Origin: Clostridiales bacterium
GTDB lineage: Bacteria > Bacillota > Clostridia > Christensenellales > Aristaeellaceae
Assembly: GCA_015056415.1 (NCBI GenBank)
Contig: SVGJ01000016.1
Coordinates: 1 to 41,945 of the forward strand
Reading direction: 5' to 3'
Length of the DNA stretch: 41,945 nucleotides
Shown: positions 24,122-33,203 of the stretch, in pieces
Position numbering within the stretch: position 1 is the stretch's first letter
Layout: each line of letters opens with the position of its first letter
Made by a program: the position numbers and the translations under genes
Notes under the pieces: model-generated
What the model was told of the DNA's origin: nothing
Seen by the model: the letters and a program-made list of their open reading frames with translations, nothing else
Databases searched by the model: none

Positions 24122-27100
24122 TCAGAACATACTCACCTGGCTGGTTTCGCTCAGGCCTTCCAGGGCGCCCTGGGCGCGGAGCATCTCCACCACCGCGTTG
24201 GACACATGGGCGCGCTCCTGCAGGTCCTCCACGGAGATGAAGGGGCGCTCCTCGCGGGCAGCCACGATGGGCAGCGCGGCGGATTCGCCAAGGCCGCCCA
24301 GGCTGGTGAAGGGGCAGCGCAGGTTGCCATCCTCGATGACGAAGCGGTTCACCTGGCTCTTATACAGATCCACAGGCAGGAACTTGATGCCGCGCATATT
24401 CATTTCCAGCACCAGCTCCAGGGACGTCTGGGCGTCCTTATCCTTGGCGGAGGCCTTGTCGTTATTCTTGATATCGCGGATCTTCTGGCGCAGGGTGTCG
24501 GGATCGCAGAGCATGGTGGAGGCGTCGAAACCATCGCCGCGGACGGTGAAGTAGGCGCAGTAGTAGGCCTCGGGCCGGTGCACCTTGAACCAGGCGATGC
24601 GCAGGGCGCTGGTGACATAAGCCACGGCGTGGCCCTTGGGGAACATATACTTGATCTTCTTGCAGGAATCGATGAACCACTGGGGCACATGATTATCGAT
24701 CATGGCCTGCTCCATCTCGGGCTTGAGGCCCTTGCCCTTACGCACGCTTTCCATGGTGGTGAAGGCCAGCTTGGGCTGCACGCCCTTATCGATGAGGTAG
24801 TTCATGATGTCGTCACGGCAGCAGACGCATTCGCGCAGCACAGCGGTGCCGGAGCGGATCAGATCCTGGGCGTTGCCCAGCCACACGTCCGTGCCGTGGG
24901 AAAGGCCGGAGATGCGGATCAGCTCCTCCATGGTGGAGGGTTTGGTATCGTCCAGCATGCCGCGGACGAAGGCTGTGCCGAACTCCGGGATGCCAAAGGT
25001 GCCGGTGGTGCAGTCGATCTGCTCCCGGGTGACGCCCAGTGCCTCGGGGGACTGGAACAGGGTGCGCACCGGCGGATCGTCCAGGGGGACGTCTGCCGGG
25101 GGAATGCCGGTGAGCTCCTCCAGCATATGCAGCATGGTGGGGTCAACGTGACCCAGGCAGTCCAGCTTCACCAGGATGTCATGCATGGAGTTGAAATCGA
25201 AATGGGTGGTGGTGAAATCGCTGTTCAGGTCGTCGGCGGGGTGGTTGACGGCGGTGAACTGATAAATCTCGTATTCCTTGGGCACAACGACCATGCCGCC
25301 GGGGTGCTGGCCTGTGGTGCGCTTCACGCCCACGCAGCCCGCCATAAGGCGTTCCTTTTCGGTGTTGCCGGCCTGAATGCCACGCTCCTCCAGGTATTTG
25401 GCCACATAGCCGTAGGCGGTCTTGTCCGCCAAGCCGGAGATCGTGCCCGCGCGGAACACGTGATCGTGGCCGAAGAGCTCTTCTACATAATGGTGGGCGC
25501 GGTTCTGGTATTCGCCGGAGAAGTTCAGGTCGATATCAGGCACCTTGTCGCCCTCGAAGCCCAGGAAGACCTCGAAGGGGATATCGAAGCCGTCCTTGGT
25601 CAGGGGCTTGCCGCAGATGGGGCAGTCCTTGTCCGGCAGGTCAACGCCCACCTGGTACTGACTCTTGTCCACATCGAAGAAGCCCTTGCGGCAGTGGGTG
25701 CAGCGGTAATGGGGCGGCAGGGCGTTCACCTCGGTGATGCCGCAGAAGCGGGCCACCAGGCTGGAGCCAACGGAGCCGCGGGAGCCCACCAGATAGCCAT
25801 CGTCGTTGGATTTCTTCACCAGCTTCTGGGCGATGTTGTACAGCGTGGCGAAGCCGTAGCCGATGATGGACTTGAGCTCCTTCTCGATGCGCTTGACCAC
25901 GATCTCGGGCAGGTCGTCGCCGTACATTTCCCTGGCGGTACCCCAGGTCATGTTCTGGATGTTGTCGGCGGCATCCTCCCACAGGGGCTGGAAGGTGTCC
26001 TCGCCCTTGGGATGCTTGGGGAAGAGCTGGAGCTTCTCCACCTGATCGGCGATCATGCGCGGATTGGCGATGACCACCTCATAGGCCTTTTCCTTGCCCA
26101 GGTAGGCGAACTCCTCCAGCATTTCGTTGGTCGTTTTGAAATACAGCGGCGCCTGCTGGTCACAGTCGTCAAAGCCCATGCCGGCCTGGATGATGGCGCG
26201 GTTCATGGCGTTGTGGGGATCAAGGAAGTGCACGTCGCCGGTGGCGACCACGGGCTTACCCATTTCCTCGCCCAGCTTCACGATGGTGCGGTTCAGGTCA
26301 CGCAGGCTCTCTTCATCCTTGGCCATGCCGTTTCGCAGCATAAAGGCGTTGTTGCCGATGGGCTGGATCTCCAGATAATCATACCAGGAGGCGATCTCCT
26401 TGAGCTTGTCCCAGCTTTCGCCCTTGAGCACGGCCTGGAAGAGCTCGCCCGCCTCGCAGGCGGAGCCGATGATCAGCCCCTCGCGGTACTGCTGAATAAC
26501 GTTCTTGGGCATATGGGGACGACGGCGGAAGTAATCCAGATGGCCGATGGAGACCAGACGGTTCAGGTTCACCAGGCCCTCCTGGGTCTTGACCAGCAGG
26601 ATCACATGGTAGCTTTCGCCGATGGCGCCGCCCTTGAGGGTGTTGAGCCCGGCCAGGGTGGTGACGCCGTGGTTCTCCCGGGCGTCCTTGTACATACGGG
26701 CCAGGATCTGCGCGGTGGCGGTGGCGTCGTGCACGGCGCGGTGGGCATTCTTGAGGCTCACGCCCAGCTGCTTGCATACGCTGCCCAGCTTGTGGCTCTT
26801 CATCTCGGGGTAGAGCTTGCGGGAGAAGGTCAGCGTATCCAGCACGGGGGCGGAGAAGCTCATGCCCAGGCGGCGCAGCTCGGCCTTGAGCACCGCCACG
26901 TCAAAGCCGGCGTTGTGGGCGGCGATGGGGCTGGAGCCGATGAAATCCATCAGCGCGGGGATGGCGGTCTCGGCGGTTTCCTTATCGGCGAGCATATTAT
27001 CGCTGATGCCGGTGATCTCGGTAATGCGGGGCTTCAGGGGCTGCTTGGGGTTCACCAGCACGGACATGGAATCCGCCACGGTGCCGCCCACCAGCTTCAC

Positions 27101-28537
27101 TGCGCCGATCTCGATGACACGGTCCACCTGGGTGTTCAGGCCGGTGGTTTCGAAATCAAGCACAACAATGGGCTCGTCCACGCTGCGGTCGTCGGCGTCC
27201 TGCACGACAAGGGCCTCGTTGATGAGGTAGCCCTCGCAGCCGGGGATGAGCTTGATATCCTGCTTTTTCACCGCGTTGAAGGCGGCGGGGAAGGCCTGCA
27301 CCACGCCGTGATCGGTAATGGCTACGGCGGGGTGTCCCCACTTGATGGCGCGCTTGATCAGATCGCCGGCGGGGGTCAGGGCGTCCATGGTGGACATATT
27401 GGTGTGCATATGCAGCTCGATGCGCTTCTCCTCGGCGGTATCCTGGCGCTCGATCTTCTCCATGGGTACGACGTCGCGCACGGAAATGGACAGCTCCTTG
27501 GCGAAGTTATCGTACAGGCACTCGCCGCGCACCTTCACGTTCATGCCCATTTTGATCTGCTCCACCTTGTCCATCACGGCCCTGCGCTCCTCCTCGGTGA
27601 TGGGGGGCGGCGGGGCGTCCTCATCAGCCTTTTTGCCGAAGCGCTGATTGCGGAAGCGCATGAACACCTTGCACAGGATGGAGGAGGTGTAATCGGTAAT
27701 GGCAAAGGTCAAAAGCAGCAATTCGCCGCCCTTGAGCTCCTTGGTCTCCACCTTGAAGATATCGCCCTGCACCACAACAAGACCGCTGTCGCTGGCCAGC
27801 TCCTTCATTTCGATGGGGCGGTCGGCGATGCCGCGGCCCATGATGGGCTTGCCCAGGGCGGTATTGGTCATCTGGGGGAAGATGGAATCCTTCTTTTTCG
27901 CGGCTTCGGCGGGCTGCTTTTCCTTGGGTTCAGCCGGTTTGCGGGGCTTCCTTGTGCCGACGATGCGGTCGTTGTTCAAAACGAATTCCCGCACTTCAAT
28001 GGCCTGGCTCTGCTCACGGAGGCGTTCTTCACGCAAAGCGGCCAGGCGGGCTTCCTGGTCACCGGCCACGGTGAGCTCCACCTTCACCTCGGCGGAGAAG
28101 ATGTCCTTCACGGCCTGGGCCAGGCGGGCTGTGACATTCTGCCGGCCCATATATTCCAGCGAGAAGGGGTCGGGGAAGGTCAGGGTGATACGGTCGCCCT
28201 CGCAGCGCCAGTCGATCTGATCCATCCAGCTGACGGAGGCGGGGTAGTTGCGCTTGAGGAAGTCGGTAAGCACCTGCTTGTACTCGCCGATATTCTGCAA
28301 AAAATCTTCCTTCAGGCCCGGGCTGACCACGCGCAGGGCCAGGGGCTTCTGGGGGAAAATGCGCCGCAGGATCTTTTCCAGCTGCAGGAAGGTCTTTTCC
28401 TCCACCAGGGTGAGGCTGTCAAAGGTGATGTACACCTTCTCCTGGGCCTTGACATACACCACCCGGGGGGATTGCAGCTGGCCCTTCAAATGGGGCAGTT
28501 CCTGGTAGATCTGTCCCAGCAAATCTTCGTAGCTCAT
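24122..28537 (-). CDS. polC: DNA polymerase III alpha subunit, Gram-positive PolC type
   Basis: This 1471-residue replicative polymerase is typical of low-GC Gram-positive lineages. Domains in order: an N-terminal region (1-230), an OB-fold (about 250-360), the first part of the PHP domain (IELHMHTNMSTMDALTP, AITDHG, about 373-440), an inserted DEDDh 3'-5' exonuclease (DFETTG at 461-466, HNAGFD, HRAVHDAT), the rest of PHP, the zinc-binding palm region (CTHC at 946-949, CPIC at 972-975), catalytic PDIDLNFS (1000-1007), and helix-hairpin-helix toward the end. All key residues seen are present. The ATG at 28537 follows GGAGA; a longer frame to 28564 lies in a hairpin element. A 33-bp gap separates it from the unknown gene behind it. 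Confidence 0.95.
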   Translation of the reverse strand: MSYEDLLGQIYQELPHLKGQLQSPRVVYVKAQEKVYITFDSLTLVEEKTFLQLEKILRRIFPQKPLALRVVSPGLKEDFLQNIGEYKQVLTDFLKRNYPASVSWMDQIDWRCEGDRITLTFPDPFSLEYMGRQNVTARLAQAVKDIFSAEVKVELTVAGDQEARLAALREERLREQSQAIEVREFVLNNDRIVGTRKPRKPAEPKEKQPAEAAKKKDSIFPQMTNTALGKPIMGRGIADRPIEMKELASDSGLVVVQGDIFKVETKELKGGELLLLTFAITDYTSSILCKVFMRFRNQRFGKKADEDAPPPPITEEERRAVMDKVEQIKMGMNVKVRGECLYDNFAKELSISVRDVVPMEKIERQDTAEEKRIELHMHTNMSTMDALTPAGDLIKRAIKWGHPAVAITDHGVVQAFPAAFNAVKKQDIKLIPGCEGYLINEALVVQDADDRSVDEPIVVLDFETTGLNTQVDRVIEIGAVKLVGGTVADSMSVLVNPKQPLKPRITEITGISDNMLADKETAETAIPALMDFIGSSPIAAHNAGFDVAVLKAELRRLGMSFSAPVLDTLTFSRKLYPEMKSHKLGSVCKQLGVSLKNAHRAVHDATATAQILARMYKDARENHGVTTLAGLNTLKGGAIGESYHVILLVKTQEGLVNLNRLVSIGHLDYFRRRPHMPKNVIQQYREGLIIGSACEAGELFQAVLKGESWDKLKEIASWYDYLEIQPIGNNAFMLRNGMAKDEESLRDLNRTIVKLGEEMGKPVVATGDVHFLDPHNAMNRAIIQAGMGFDDCDQQAPLYFKTTNEMLEEFAYLGKEKAYEVVIANPRMIADQVEKLQLFPKHPKGEDTFQPLWEDAADNIQNMTWGTAREMYGDDLPEIVVKRIEKELKSIIGYGFATLYNIAQKLVKKSNDDGYLVGSRGSVGSSLVARFCGITEVNALPPHYRCTHCRKGFFDVDKSQYQVGVDLPDKDCPICGKPLTKDGFDIPFEVFLGFEGDKVPDIDLNFSGEYQNRAHHYVEELFGHDHVFRAGTISGLADKTAYGYVAKYLEERGIQAGNTEKERLMAGCVGVKRTTGQHPGGMVVVPKEYEIYQFTAVNHPADDLNSDFTTTHFDFNSMHDILVKLDCLGHVDPTMLHMLEELTGIPPADVPLDDPPVRTLFQSPEALGVTREQIDCTTGTFGIPEFGTAFVRGMLDDTKPSTMEELIRISGLSHGTDVWLGNAQDLIRSGTAVLRECVCCRDDIMNYLIDKGVQPKLAFTTMESVRKGKGLKPEMEQAMIDNHVPQWFIDSCKKIKYMFPKGHAVAYVTSALRIAWFKVHRPEAYYCAYFTVRGDGFDASTMLCDPDTLRQKIRDIKNNDKASAKDKDAQTSLELVLEMNMRGIKFLPVDLYKSQVNRFVIEDGNLRCPFTSLGGLGESAALPIVAAREERPFISVEDLQERAHVSNAVVEMLRAQGALEGLSETSQVSMF

Positions 28538-28560
28538 GTGTCTCCTTTTCGCCTTCGGCG

Positions 28561-28720
28561 CCAAAGGGGCTTTGCTCCTTTGGAAACCCCACCGGAGAGG
28601 GCGCTGCCCTCTCCGGACTCTCCCGCGAAGGGCCGTCCGGCCCTTTCGAAACCCATTTTCCGGGCGTATGGCGGGGGTGCGATAATGCAGCGATAGGGGC
28701 TGCGTAGCGGCAGCCCCTAT
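28561..28720. repeat. composite array of four GC-rich hairpins between ispG and polC
   Basis: The gap of about 190 bp holds no gene. Four stem-loops follow one another: 28561-28583 (10-bp stem with one G-T pair), 28592-28616 (perfect 11-bp, CCGGAGAGGGC), 28628-28645 (7-bp) and 28693-28720 (perfect 11-bp, ATAGGGGCTGC), the last starting right after the ispG stop. None has a following T-run. Blocks of the same make-up lie at 29897-29990 and 32311-32345; read on the minus strand, this one shows the same GGGAGTCC and TTTCCAAAGG linkers as the 29897 copy, so it is the same element in the opposite orientation. Confidence 0.7.
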
Positions 28721-28724
28721 GGAT

Positions 28725-29777
28725 TTACTTGGTTTCGGCGATGCGGCGGGCGGCGCGGATCAGCGCCTCGGCCAGGTCGCCGTCCACACGCATGGCGGTC
28801 TGCCCTTTGACGAACAGCGCGCCGCCGGTCTTGCCGCCGGCAATACCCACATCAGCCTCGCGGGCTTCACCGGGGCCGTTGACCACGCAGCCCATGACGG
28901 CCACCTTCAGCGGTACTTTGATGTCGGCCAGCTCCTTTTCGACCCGGGCGGCGATACCGGCCACGTCGATGCAGGTGCGGCCGCAGGTGGGGCAGGAGAT
29001 CAGCTGTACGCCCTGGGTGCGCATGTTCAGCGCGCGGAGGATATCCCAGGCGGCCTTGGCCTCGGGCAGGGGATCGCCGGTGAGGCTCACGCGGATGGTG
29101 TTGCCGATGCCCCGCACCAGCAGGCCGCCGATGCCGATGGCGCTCTTGATGGTGCCCTGGCCGGGGAGACCTGCCTCGGTCACGCCCACGTGCAGGGGAT
29201 AATCGCACTTCTGGGCGGCCAGCTCGTAGGTATCCACGGTGAGCTTCACGTCGCTGGCCTTCATGGAGAGGACAATATCCTCAAAGCCCTCGCGCTCCAG
29301 CATCCGGGCGTGCTGCAGGGCGGATTCCACCATGCCCTCGGCACAGGGGCCGCCGTATTTGGCGAGGATGTCCTTCTCGATGGAGCCGGAGTTCACGCCG
29401 ATGCGGATGGGGATGCGGTGCATCTTGGCGCAGGCGGCCAGCACCTTCACATTGCCCTCACCGCCGATGTTGCCGGGGTTGATGCGCAGCTTGCTGATGC
29501 CGTTCTCCGCGGCCATCACGGCCAGATGGTGGTCGAAGTGGATATCCGCCACCAGCGGCACGGGGGACTCGTCCACCAGCTGCCGCACAGCCAGGGCGCA
29601 GGCCTCGTCGTACACAGAAATACGCACGATATCGCAGCCGGCCTCCGCCAGCGCCTTGATCTGCGCCAGGGTGGCGGGTACATCACGAGTATCTGTATTA
29701 GTCATGGACTGCACCCACACAGGGTTATGTCCGCCCATGGTGAGCCGACCAACGGAAACCAGGCGCGTATTGTACAT
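28725..29777 (-). CDS. ispG: 4-hydroxy-3-methylbut-2-en-1-yl diphosphate synthase (MEP pathway)
   Basis: This 350-residue iron-sulphur enzyme converts methylerythritol cyclodiphosphate to HMBPP using reduced ferredoxin or flavodoxin. The TIM barrel (NPVWVQSMTNTDTRD, ADIHFDHHLA, LRINPGNIG, RIGVNSGS) and the C-terminal cluster domain (Cys262 and Cys265 in CPTCGRT, Cys297 in GCVVNGPGE, Glu304) are complete. The ATG at 29777 follows GGAGG by a good distance; frames further upstream run into an AT-rich direct repeat and are rejected. It lies between rseP and polC with no overlap, and with dxr nearby supplies isoprenoids to UppS. Confidence 0.95.
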   Translation of the reverse strand: MYNTRLVSVGRLTMGGHNPVWVQSMTNTDTRDVPATLAQIKALAEAGCDIVRISVYDEACALAVRQLVDESPVPLVADIHFDHHLAVMAAENGISKLRINPGNIGGEGNVKVLAACAKMHRIPIRIGVNSGSIEKDILAKYGGPCAEGMVESALQHARMLEREGFEDIVLSMKASDVKLTVDTYELAAQKCDYPLHVGVTEAGLPGQGTIKSAIGIGGLLVRGIGNTIRVSLTGDPLPEAKAAWDILRALNMRTQGVQLISCPTCGRTCIDVAGIAARVEKELADIKVPLKVAVMGCVVNGPGEAREADVGIAGGKTGGALFVKGQTAMRVDGDLAEALIRAARRIAETK

Positions 29778-29896
29778 AGCAAAGCCTCCAATGTAATGCG
29801 GAATGCGGAATTCGGAATAAAGTGTGGCTGTGTGTCGCGGTGCGCCCTCCGCGCACCGTGACCCCTGCTTATATGTTGACATCCTTTTCTGCGAAG

Positions 29897-29990
29897 GTCG
29901 GGAGTCCAGAGGGCCGAAGGCCCTTTGGCGGGGTGCAGGGGCGGCGCCCCTGCGCAGGGGATTCCAAAGGGGACGCAGTCCCCTTTAGCG
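29897..29990. repeat. composite array of three GC-rich hairpins between rseP and ispG
   Basis: Three stem-loops follow a GGGAGTCC linker: GGGCC/GGCCC at 29911-29923, a perfect 8-bp stem GCAGGGGC/GCCCCTGC at 29935-29953, and a perfect 9-bp stem AAAGGGGAC/GTCCCCTTT at 29966-29974/29978-29986, which includes the rseP stop codon. Further upstream for ispG (about 29790-29820) a short ATTCCGCATTCCG direct repeat is seen. The element resembles those at 28561-28720 and 32311-32345. Confidence 0.65.
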
Positions 29991-31055
29991 GAAAAGGTTC
30001 ATGACGTCCTTGAAGGTGAAGAAGATCATCACGGCAAAAAGGAAGAGCATGCCGATGAGGTGGACGATGGCTTCCTTCTGGGGGGCGACGGGCTTACGGC
30101 GGATGGCCTCGATGATCAGGAAGATCAGGCGGGAGCCGTCCAGGCCGGGGATGGGCAGCAGGTTCATGATGCCCAGGTTGATGGAGATGACCACCAGGTA
30201 GTTGAGGAAGGCCTCAAAGCCACCGGCAGCGACCTGCTCGGAGACCATGCTCACCACGCCCACGGGGCCGGAGGTCTGGTCGAGTCCCTCGCCGGTGGTG
30301 ACCAGGTCCTTCAGCGCGCCGATGATCATGCCGCCGGCGTATACGCAGGTGCTCCAGCTTTCGCTGATGGCCTCGCCCAGGCCGCAGGGGCGGGTCACGG
30401 TGCGGTAACGGCCACCGATGGTCACGCCGACGCGGTATTTGCCCTCGGCTTCATCCCAGAAGGGGGTCATTTCCGTTTCGAAGGTGGTATCGCCGCGGCG
30501 GACGACCATCCGCAGGGGCGCGTCGCCCTCGCGATAGCCGGCGATGGTGTTCAGCAGGGTATCGGTGGTGCCATCCAGCATATTCACGCCATTGATGGAC
30601 TCGACGATGTCGCCGTCCTGCAGACCGGCGGTGTAGGCCGGGCCGGCAGCGGTCACCTCGTGGATGAAAGGATCGACGCCGGTGATCTCGCTGACGCCGC
30701 CGATCCAGTAAAACATCACGGTGACCACAAAGGCGAGCACAAAGTTCATCACGGGGCCCATGGCCACGGTGAGGATGCGCTTCCACACGGGCTGGTTGTT
30801 GTAGGCCCGGGAGTCGGCGGTGTGCTTGCCTCCGATGTCATCCTCGCCGTAGAAGGCGCAGAAGCCGCCCACGGGGATGGCGCGCAGGGAGAAGCGGGTA
30901 TCATGCTTTTTGCTCTTCCAGCTCAACAGCTTGGGGCCCATGCCGATGGCGAACTCCGAGACCTGGATGCCGGTGAGCCGGGCAGCCATGAAATGGCCCG
31001 CCTCGTGCACGGTGATAAGGATGCCCAATAAAAGCAGGGCGATGATCACATACAT
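29985..31055 (-). CDS. rseP: RIP metalloprotease RseP (site-2 protease)
   Basis: This 356-residue membrane protease cuts substrates within the membrane, for example anti-sigma factors. The zinc site HEAGH (17-21) lies in the first membrane helix, a PDZ domain spans about 120-200 (AGLQDGDIVESINGV), and the second zinc-ligand motif NLLPIPGLDG (298-307) is in a late helix. Length is normal for Gram-positive RseP/RasP. The ATG at 31055 follows AAAGGAT; the open frame further upstream overlaps dxr. It starts 16 bp after dxr, a common gene order (dxr-rseP-ispG). Confidence 0.93.
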   Translation of the reverse strand: MYVIIALLLLGILITVHEAGHFMAARLTGIQVSEFAIGMGPKLLSWKSKKHDTRFSLRAIPVGGFCAFYGEDDIGGKHTADSRAYNNQPVWKRILTVAMGPVMNFVLAFVVTVMFYWIGGVSEITGVDPFIHEVTAAGPAYTAGLQDGDIVESINGVNMLDGTTDTLLNTIAGYREGDAPLRMVVRRGDTTFETEMTPFWDEAEGKYRVGVTIGGRYRTVTRPCGLGEAISESWSTCVYAGGMIIGALKDLVTTGEGLDQTSGPVGVVSMVSEQVAAGGFEAFLNYLVVISINLGIMNLLPIPGLDGSRLIFLIIEAIRRKPVAPQKEAIVHLIGMLFLFAVMIFFTFKDVMNLFR

Positions 31056-31071
31056 AGGGGGGATCCTTTCG

Positions 31072-32223
31072 TCAATGCAGCCCGGGGAGCAGCTCGGCAA
31101 CGATGGCGCGGGCGGCTGCGTCGGCTGCGAAAATATCGTCAAGGTTGTTGGCGGGCAGGTGATGGAGCTTTTCCACGGCGTTCTCCACCAGGGTGGAAAT
31201 GGCGCCGAAGGGGATCTCCTCCCGCAGGAAGGCGGCCACGGCGGCCTCGTTGGCGCCGTTGAGCACGGTGCAGGCCGCGCCGCCGGCGTTGAGGCACTCC
31301 ACCGCCAGCCGAAGGGCGGGGAAGCGCACGGGATCGCCGGGCTCGAAGGTCATCTGGCCCAGGGAGAACAGGTCAAGTGGCCTGGAGCCGGTGGGCAGGC
31401 GCTGGGGGTAGGTCATGGCGTACTGGATGGGTACGCGCATATCCGGCACGCCCAGCTGCGCGATGACCGCGCCATCGGCGAACTCCACGGCGGAATGGAT
31501 GATGGACTGGGGATGCACCACCACCTGGATCTTCTCCGGGGGCATATCAAAGAGCCAGCGGGCCTCGATGATCTCGAGGGCTTTGTTGAACATGCTGGCG
31601 GAATCGATGGTGATCTTGGCGCCCATGGACCAGTTGGGGTGGTTGAGGGCCTCGGCACGGGTGGCGCGGGCCATGCGCTCCTTGTCCCAGGTGCGGAAGG
31701 GGCCGCCGGAGGCGGTGAGCAGGAGCTTCACGGGCTGATTGTCCGCCGCGCCCTGCAGGCACTGGAAGATCGCGCTGTGCTCGCTGTCCACGGGCAGGAG
31801 CGGCTTGCCGATGTGCCGGGCGGCGTTCATCACCAGATGACCGCCGGTGACCAGGGCCTCCTTGTTGGCCAGCAGCACCTGACGGCCGGCGCTGAGCGCG
31901 TCCATCACGCTCTGCAGGCCTGCGATACCCACCACGCTGACCAGCACCTGATCCGCCGGCACTTCAGCCGCAGCTACCCGCAGGGCTTCCTTGCCCATGA
32001 CCCAGCGGCAGAAGTGCAGGTCAGCGGGGATCTCCTCCATGGGGATGGGCATGGTCAGGCCTGCCATTTCCGGCCGGAATTCCCGCACCTGCTCAAACAG
32101 CAGCCGGGCGTTGCTGTGGGCCGTCAGGGCCTTTACGGTGAAACGATCCGGATGCAGACGCACCAATTGCAGCGCCTGTGTACCGATGGAGCCGGTGGAA
32201 CCAAGAATATTGATCGTAGGCAT
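31072..32223 (-). CDS. dxr: 1-deoxy-D-xylulose 5-phosphate reductoisomerase (MEP pathway)
   Basis: This 383-residue NADPH enzyme makes 2-C-methyl-D-erythritol 4-phosphate, the first committed step of the MEP pathway. The N-terminal NADPH motif INILGSTGSIG (4-14), ALSAGRQVLLANKEALV, the metal/substrate region VDSEHSAIFQCL, the flexible-loop region TASGGPFR and NHPNWSMGAKITIDSASMFNKALE are intact. GGAGG lies 6 bases before the ATG. It lies between cdsA and rseP; a GC-rich hairpin sits after the cdsA stop in the 122-bp gap. Confidence 0.95.
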   Translation of the reverse strand: MPTINILGSTGSIGTQALQLVRLHPDRFTVKALTAHSNARLLFEQVREFRPEMAGLTMPIPMEEIPADLHFCRWVMGKEALRVAAAEVPADQVLVSVVGIAGLQSVMDALSAGRQVLLANKEALVTGGHLVMNAARHIGKPLLPVDSEHSAIFQCLQGAADNQPVKLLLTASGGPFRTWDKERMARATRAEALNHPNWSMGAKITIDSASMFNKALEIIEARWLFDMPPEKIQVVVHPQSIIHSAVEFADGAVIAQLGVPDMRVPIQYAMTYPQRLPTGSRPLDLFSLGQMTFEPGDPVRFPALRLAVECLNAGGAACTVLNGANEAAVAAFLREEIPFGAISTLVENAVEKLHHLPANNLDDIFAADAAARAIVAELLPGLH

Positions 32224-32310
32224 GAAAACCTCCGGAAAAAGCTGATGAAGTGCGTCGCGGCGAGCCGTGCCCCCGCAAAGCATACGAGCCAGCGGCCGAT
32301 CACCCACAGG

Positions 32311-32345
32311 GGGGAGCCCGGAGGGGCGAAGGGCCCCTTGGCGGG
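32311..32345. repeat. GC-rich hairpin after the cdsA stop
   Basis: AGGGGC (32322-32327) pairs with GCCCCT (32333-32338) over GAAGG, preceded by GGGAGCCCGG and followed by TTGGCGGG. It is a short form of the hairpin elements at 28561-28720 and 29897-29990. It abuts the cdsA stop codon. Confidence 0.55.
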
Positions 32346-33161
32346 TCAGATGAAGATGTAGTAGGAGAAAATGACCAGGGCCACGAAAAGGACGGAATCC
32401 ATGCGGTCCAGCATACCGCCGTGGCCGGGGAAGAGATTGGAGAAATCCTTGATGCCGCAGTGCCGCTTGATCAGCGAGGCGAAGAGGTCGCCCACCTGAC
32501 CCACGGCGCCGCCCAGCAGGCCAAGGGAGATGTAGGCCAGCAGGGTGGGGAGCTGGGCACGGGTGGCCTCGTCACAGCAGTACCAGGCGATGAGACCCAC
32601 CAGCAACGAGCCCAGCAGGCTGCCCGCCAGGCCGGCGATGGCGCCGGAGATGGTCTTGTTGGGGCTCACGGCGGGGCAGAGCTTGGGGCCGCCCACGCGG
32701 CTGCCCACCAGGAAGGCCAGGGTGTCGCCCAGAACGGGGATCACGAACATCATCGAAAGCAGCACCACGGAAAGCGCCTTGGGCTGCGCCAGCGCCAGGG
32801 CGATCAGGCACATGCCGGGCAGCACGATGGTGATCAGCGGCATCACGCTGACGAGGATGTCCTCCAGCTTGGGCTCCTCGCGGAACATAACGACTACGCC
32901 GGTGGCGAAGCACACGGCGATCAGGATGGGGATGATGATGGAGGAATCGAGGATCAGCATCAGGGGGATGCTCAGCGCCATGCTGATCCACGTGGGCAGC
33001 GCCACGGGACGGTGCCCCTTCAGCGCCAGGGCGTGATATTCCTCATACACCGCAAAACAAATGCAGATAAAGGCTGCTACGCTCAGTACAGCGCCGCCAA
33101 AGTACATCAGTACCGAGAGCAGCGTGACCAGAAGTAACGCGGTGATGATTCTCTGTTTCAT
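32346..33161 (-). CDS. cdsA: phosphatidate cytidylyltransferase
   Basis: This 271-residue integral membrane enzyme makes CDP-diacylglycerol from phosphatidate and CTP, the branch point of phospholipid synthesis. About seven or eight hydrophobic segments are visible. The C-terminal CdsA signature is intact: VGDLFASLIKRHCGIKDFSN, then FPGHGGMLDRMDS. It follows uppS by 42 bp and precedes dxr, as in many Firmicutes. A GCGAGG site lies before the ATG. Confidence 0.92.
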   Translation of the reverse strand: MKQRIITALLLVTLLSVLMYFGGAVLSVAAFICICFAVYEEYHALALKGHRPVALPTWISMALSIPLMLILDSSIIIPILIAVCFATGVVVMFREEPKLEDILVSVMPLITIVLPGMCLIALALAQPKALSVVLLSMMFVIPVLGDTLAFLVGSRVGGPKLCPAVSPNKTISGAIAGLAGSLLGSLLVGLIAWYCCDEATRAQLPTLLAYISLGLLGGAVGQVGDLFASLIKRHCGIKDFSNLFPGHGGMLDRMDSVLFVALVIFSYYIFI

Positions 33162-33203
33162 GGTAAACCTCGCCTTTCATAACATAACCAGAGGGGAAAA
33201 CGT

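Noticed and set aside
24206-28696. A 1496-codon open frame antisense to polC
   Set aside because: The product is rich in Gly, Ala, His, Leu and Val with no domain; it is the mirror of the GC-rich third positions of polC, which has all its motifs.
28561-28720. Intrinsic terminator between ispG and polC
   Set aside because: Four strong stems are present but none is followed by a T-run on the minus strand, so simple termination is not supported.
29790-29820. CRISPR or satellite-like repeat upstream of ispG
   Set aside because: Only two to three copies of a 6-8 base unit (ATTCCGC); no spacers.
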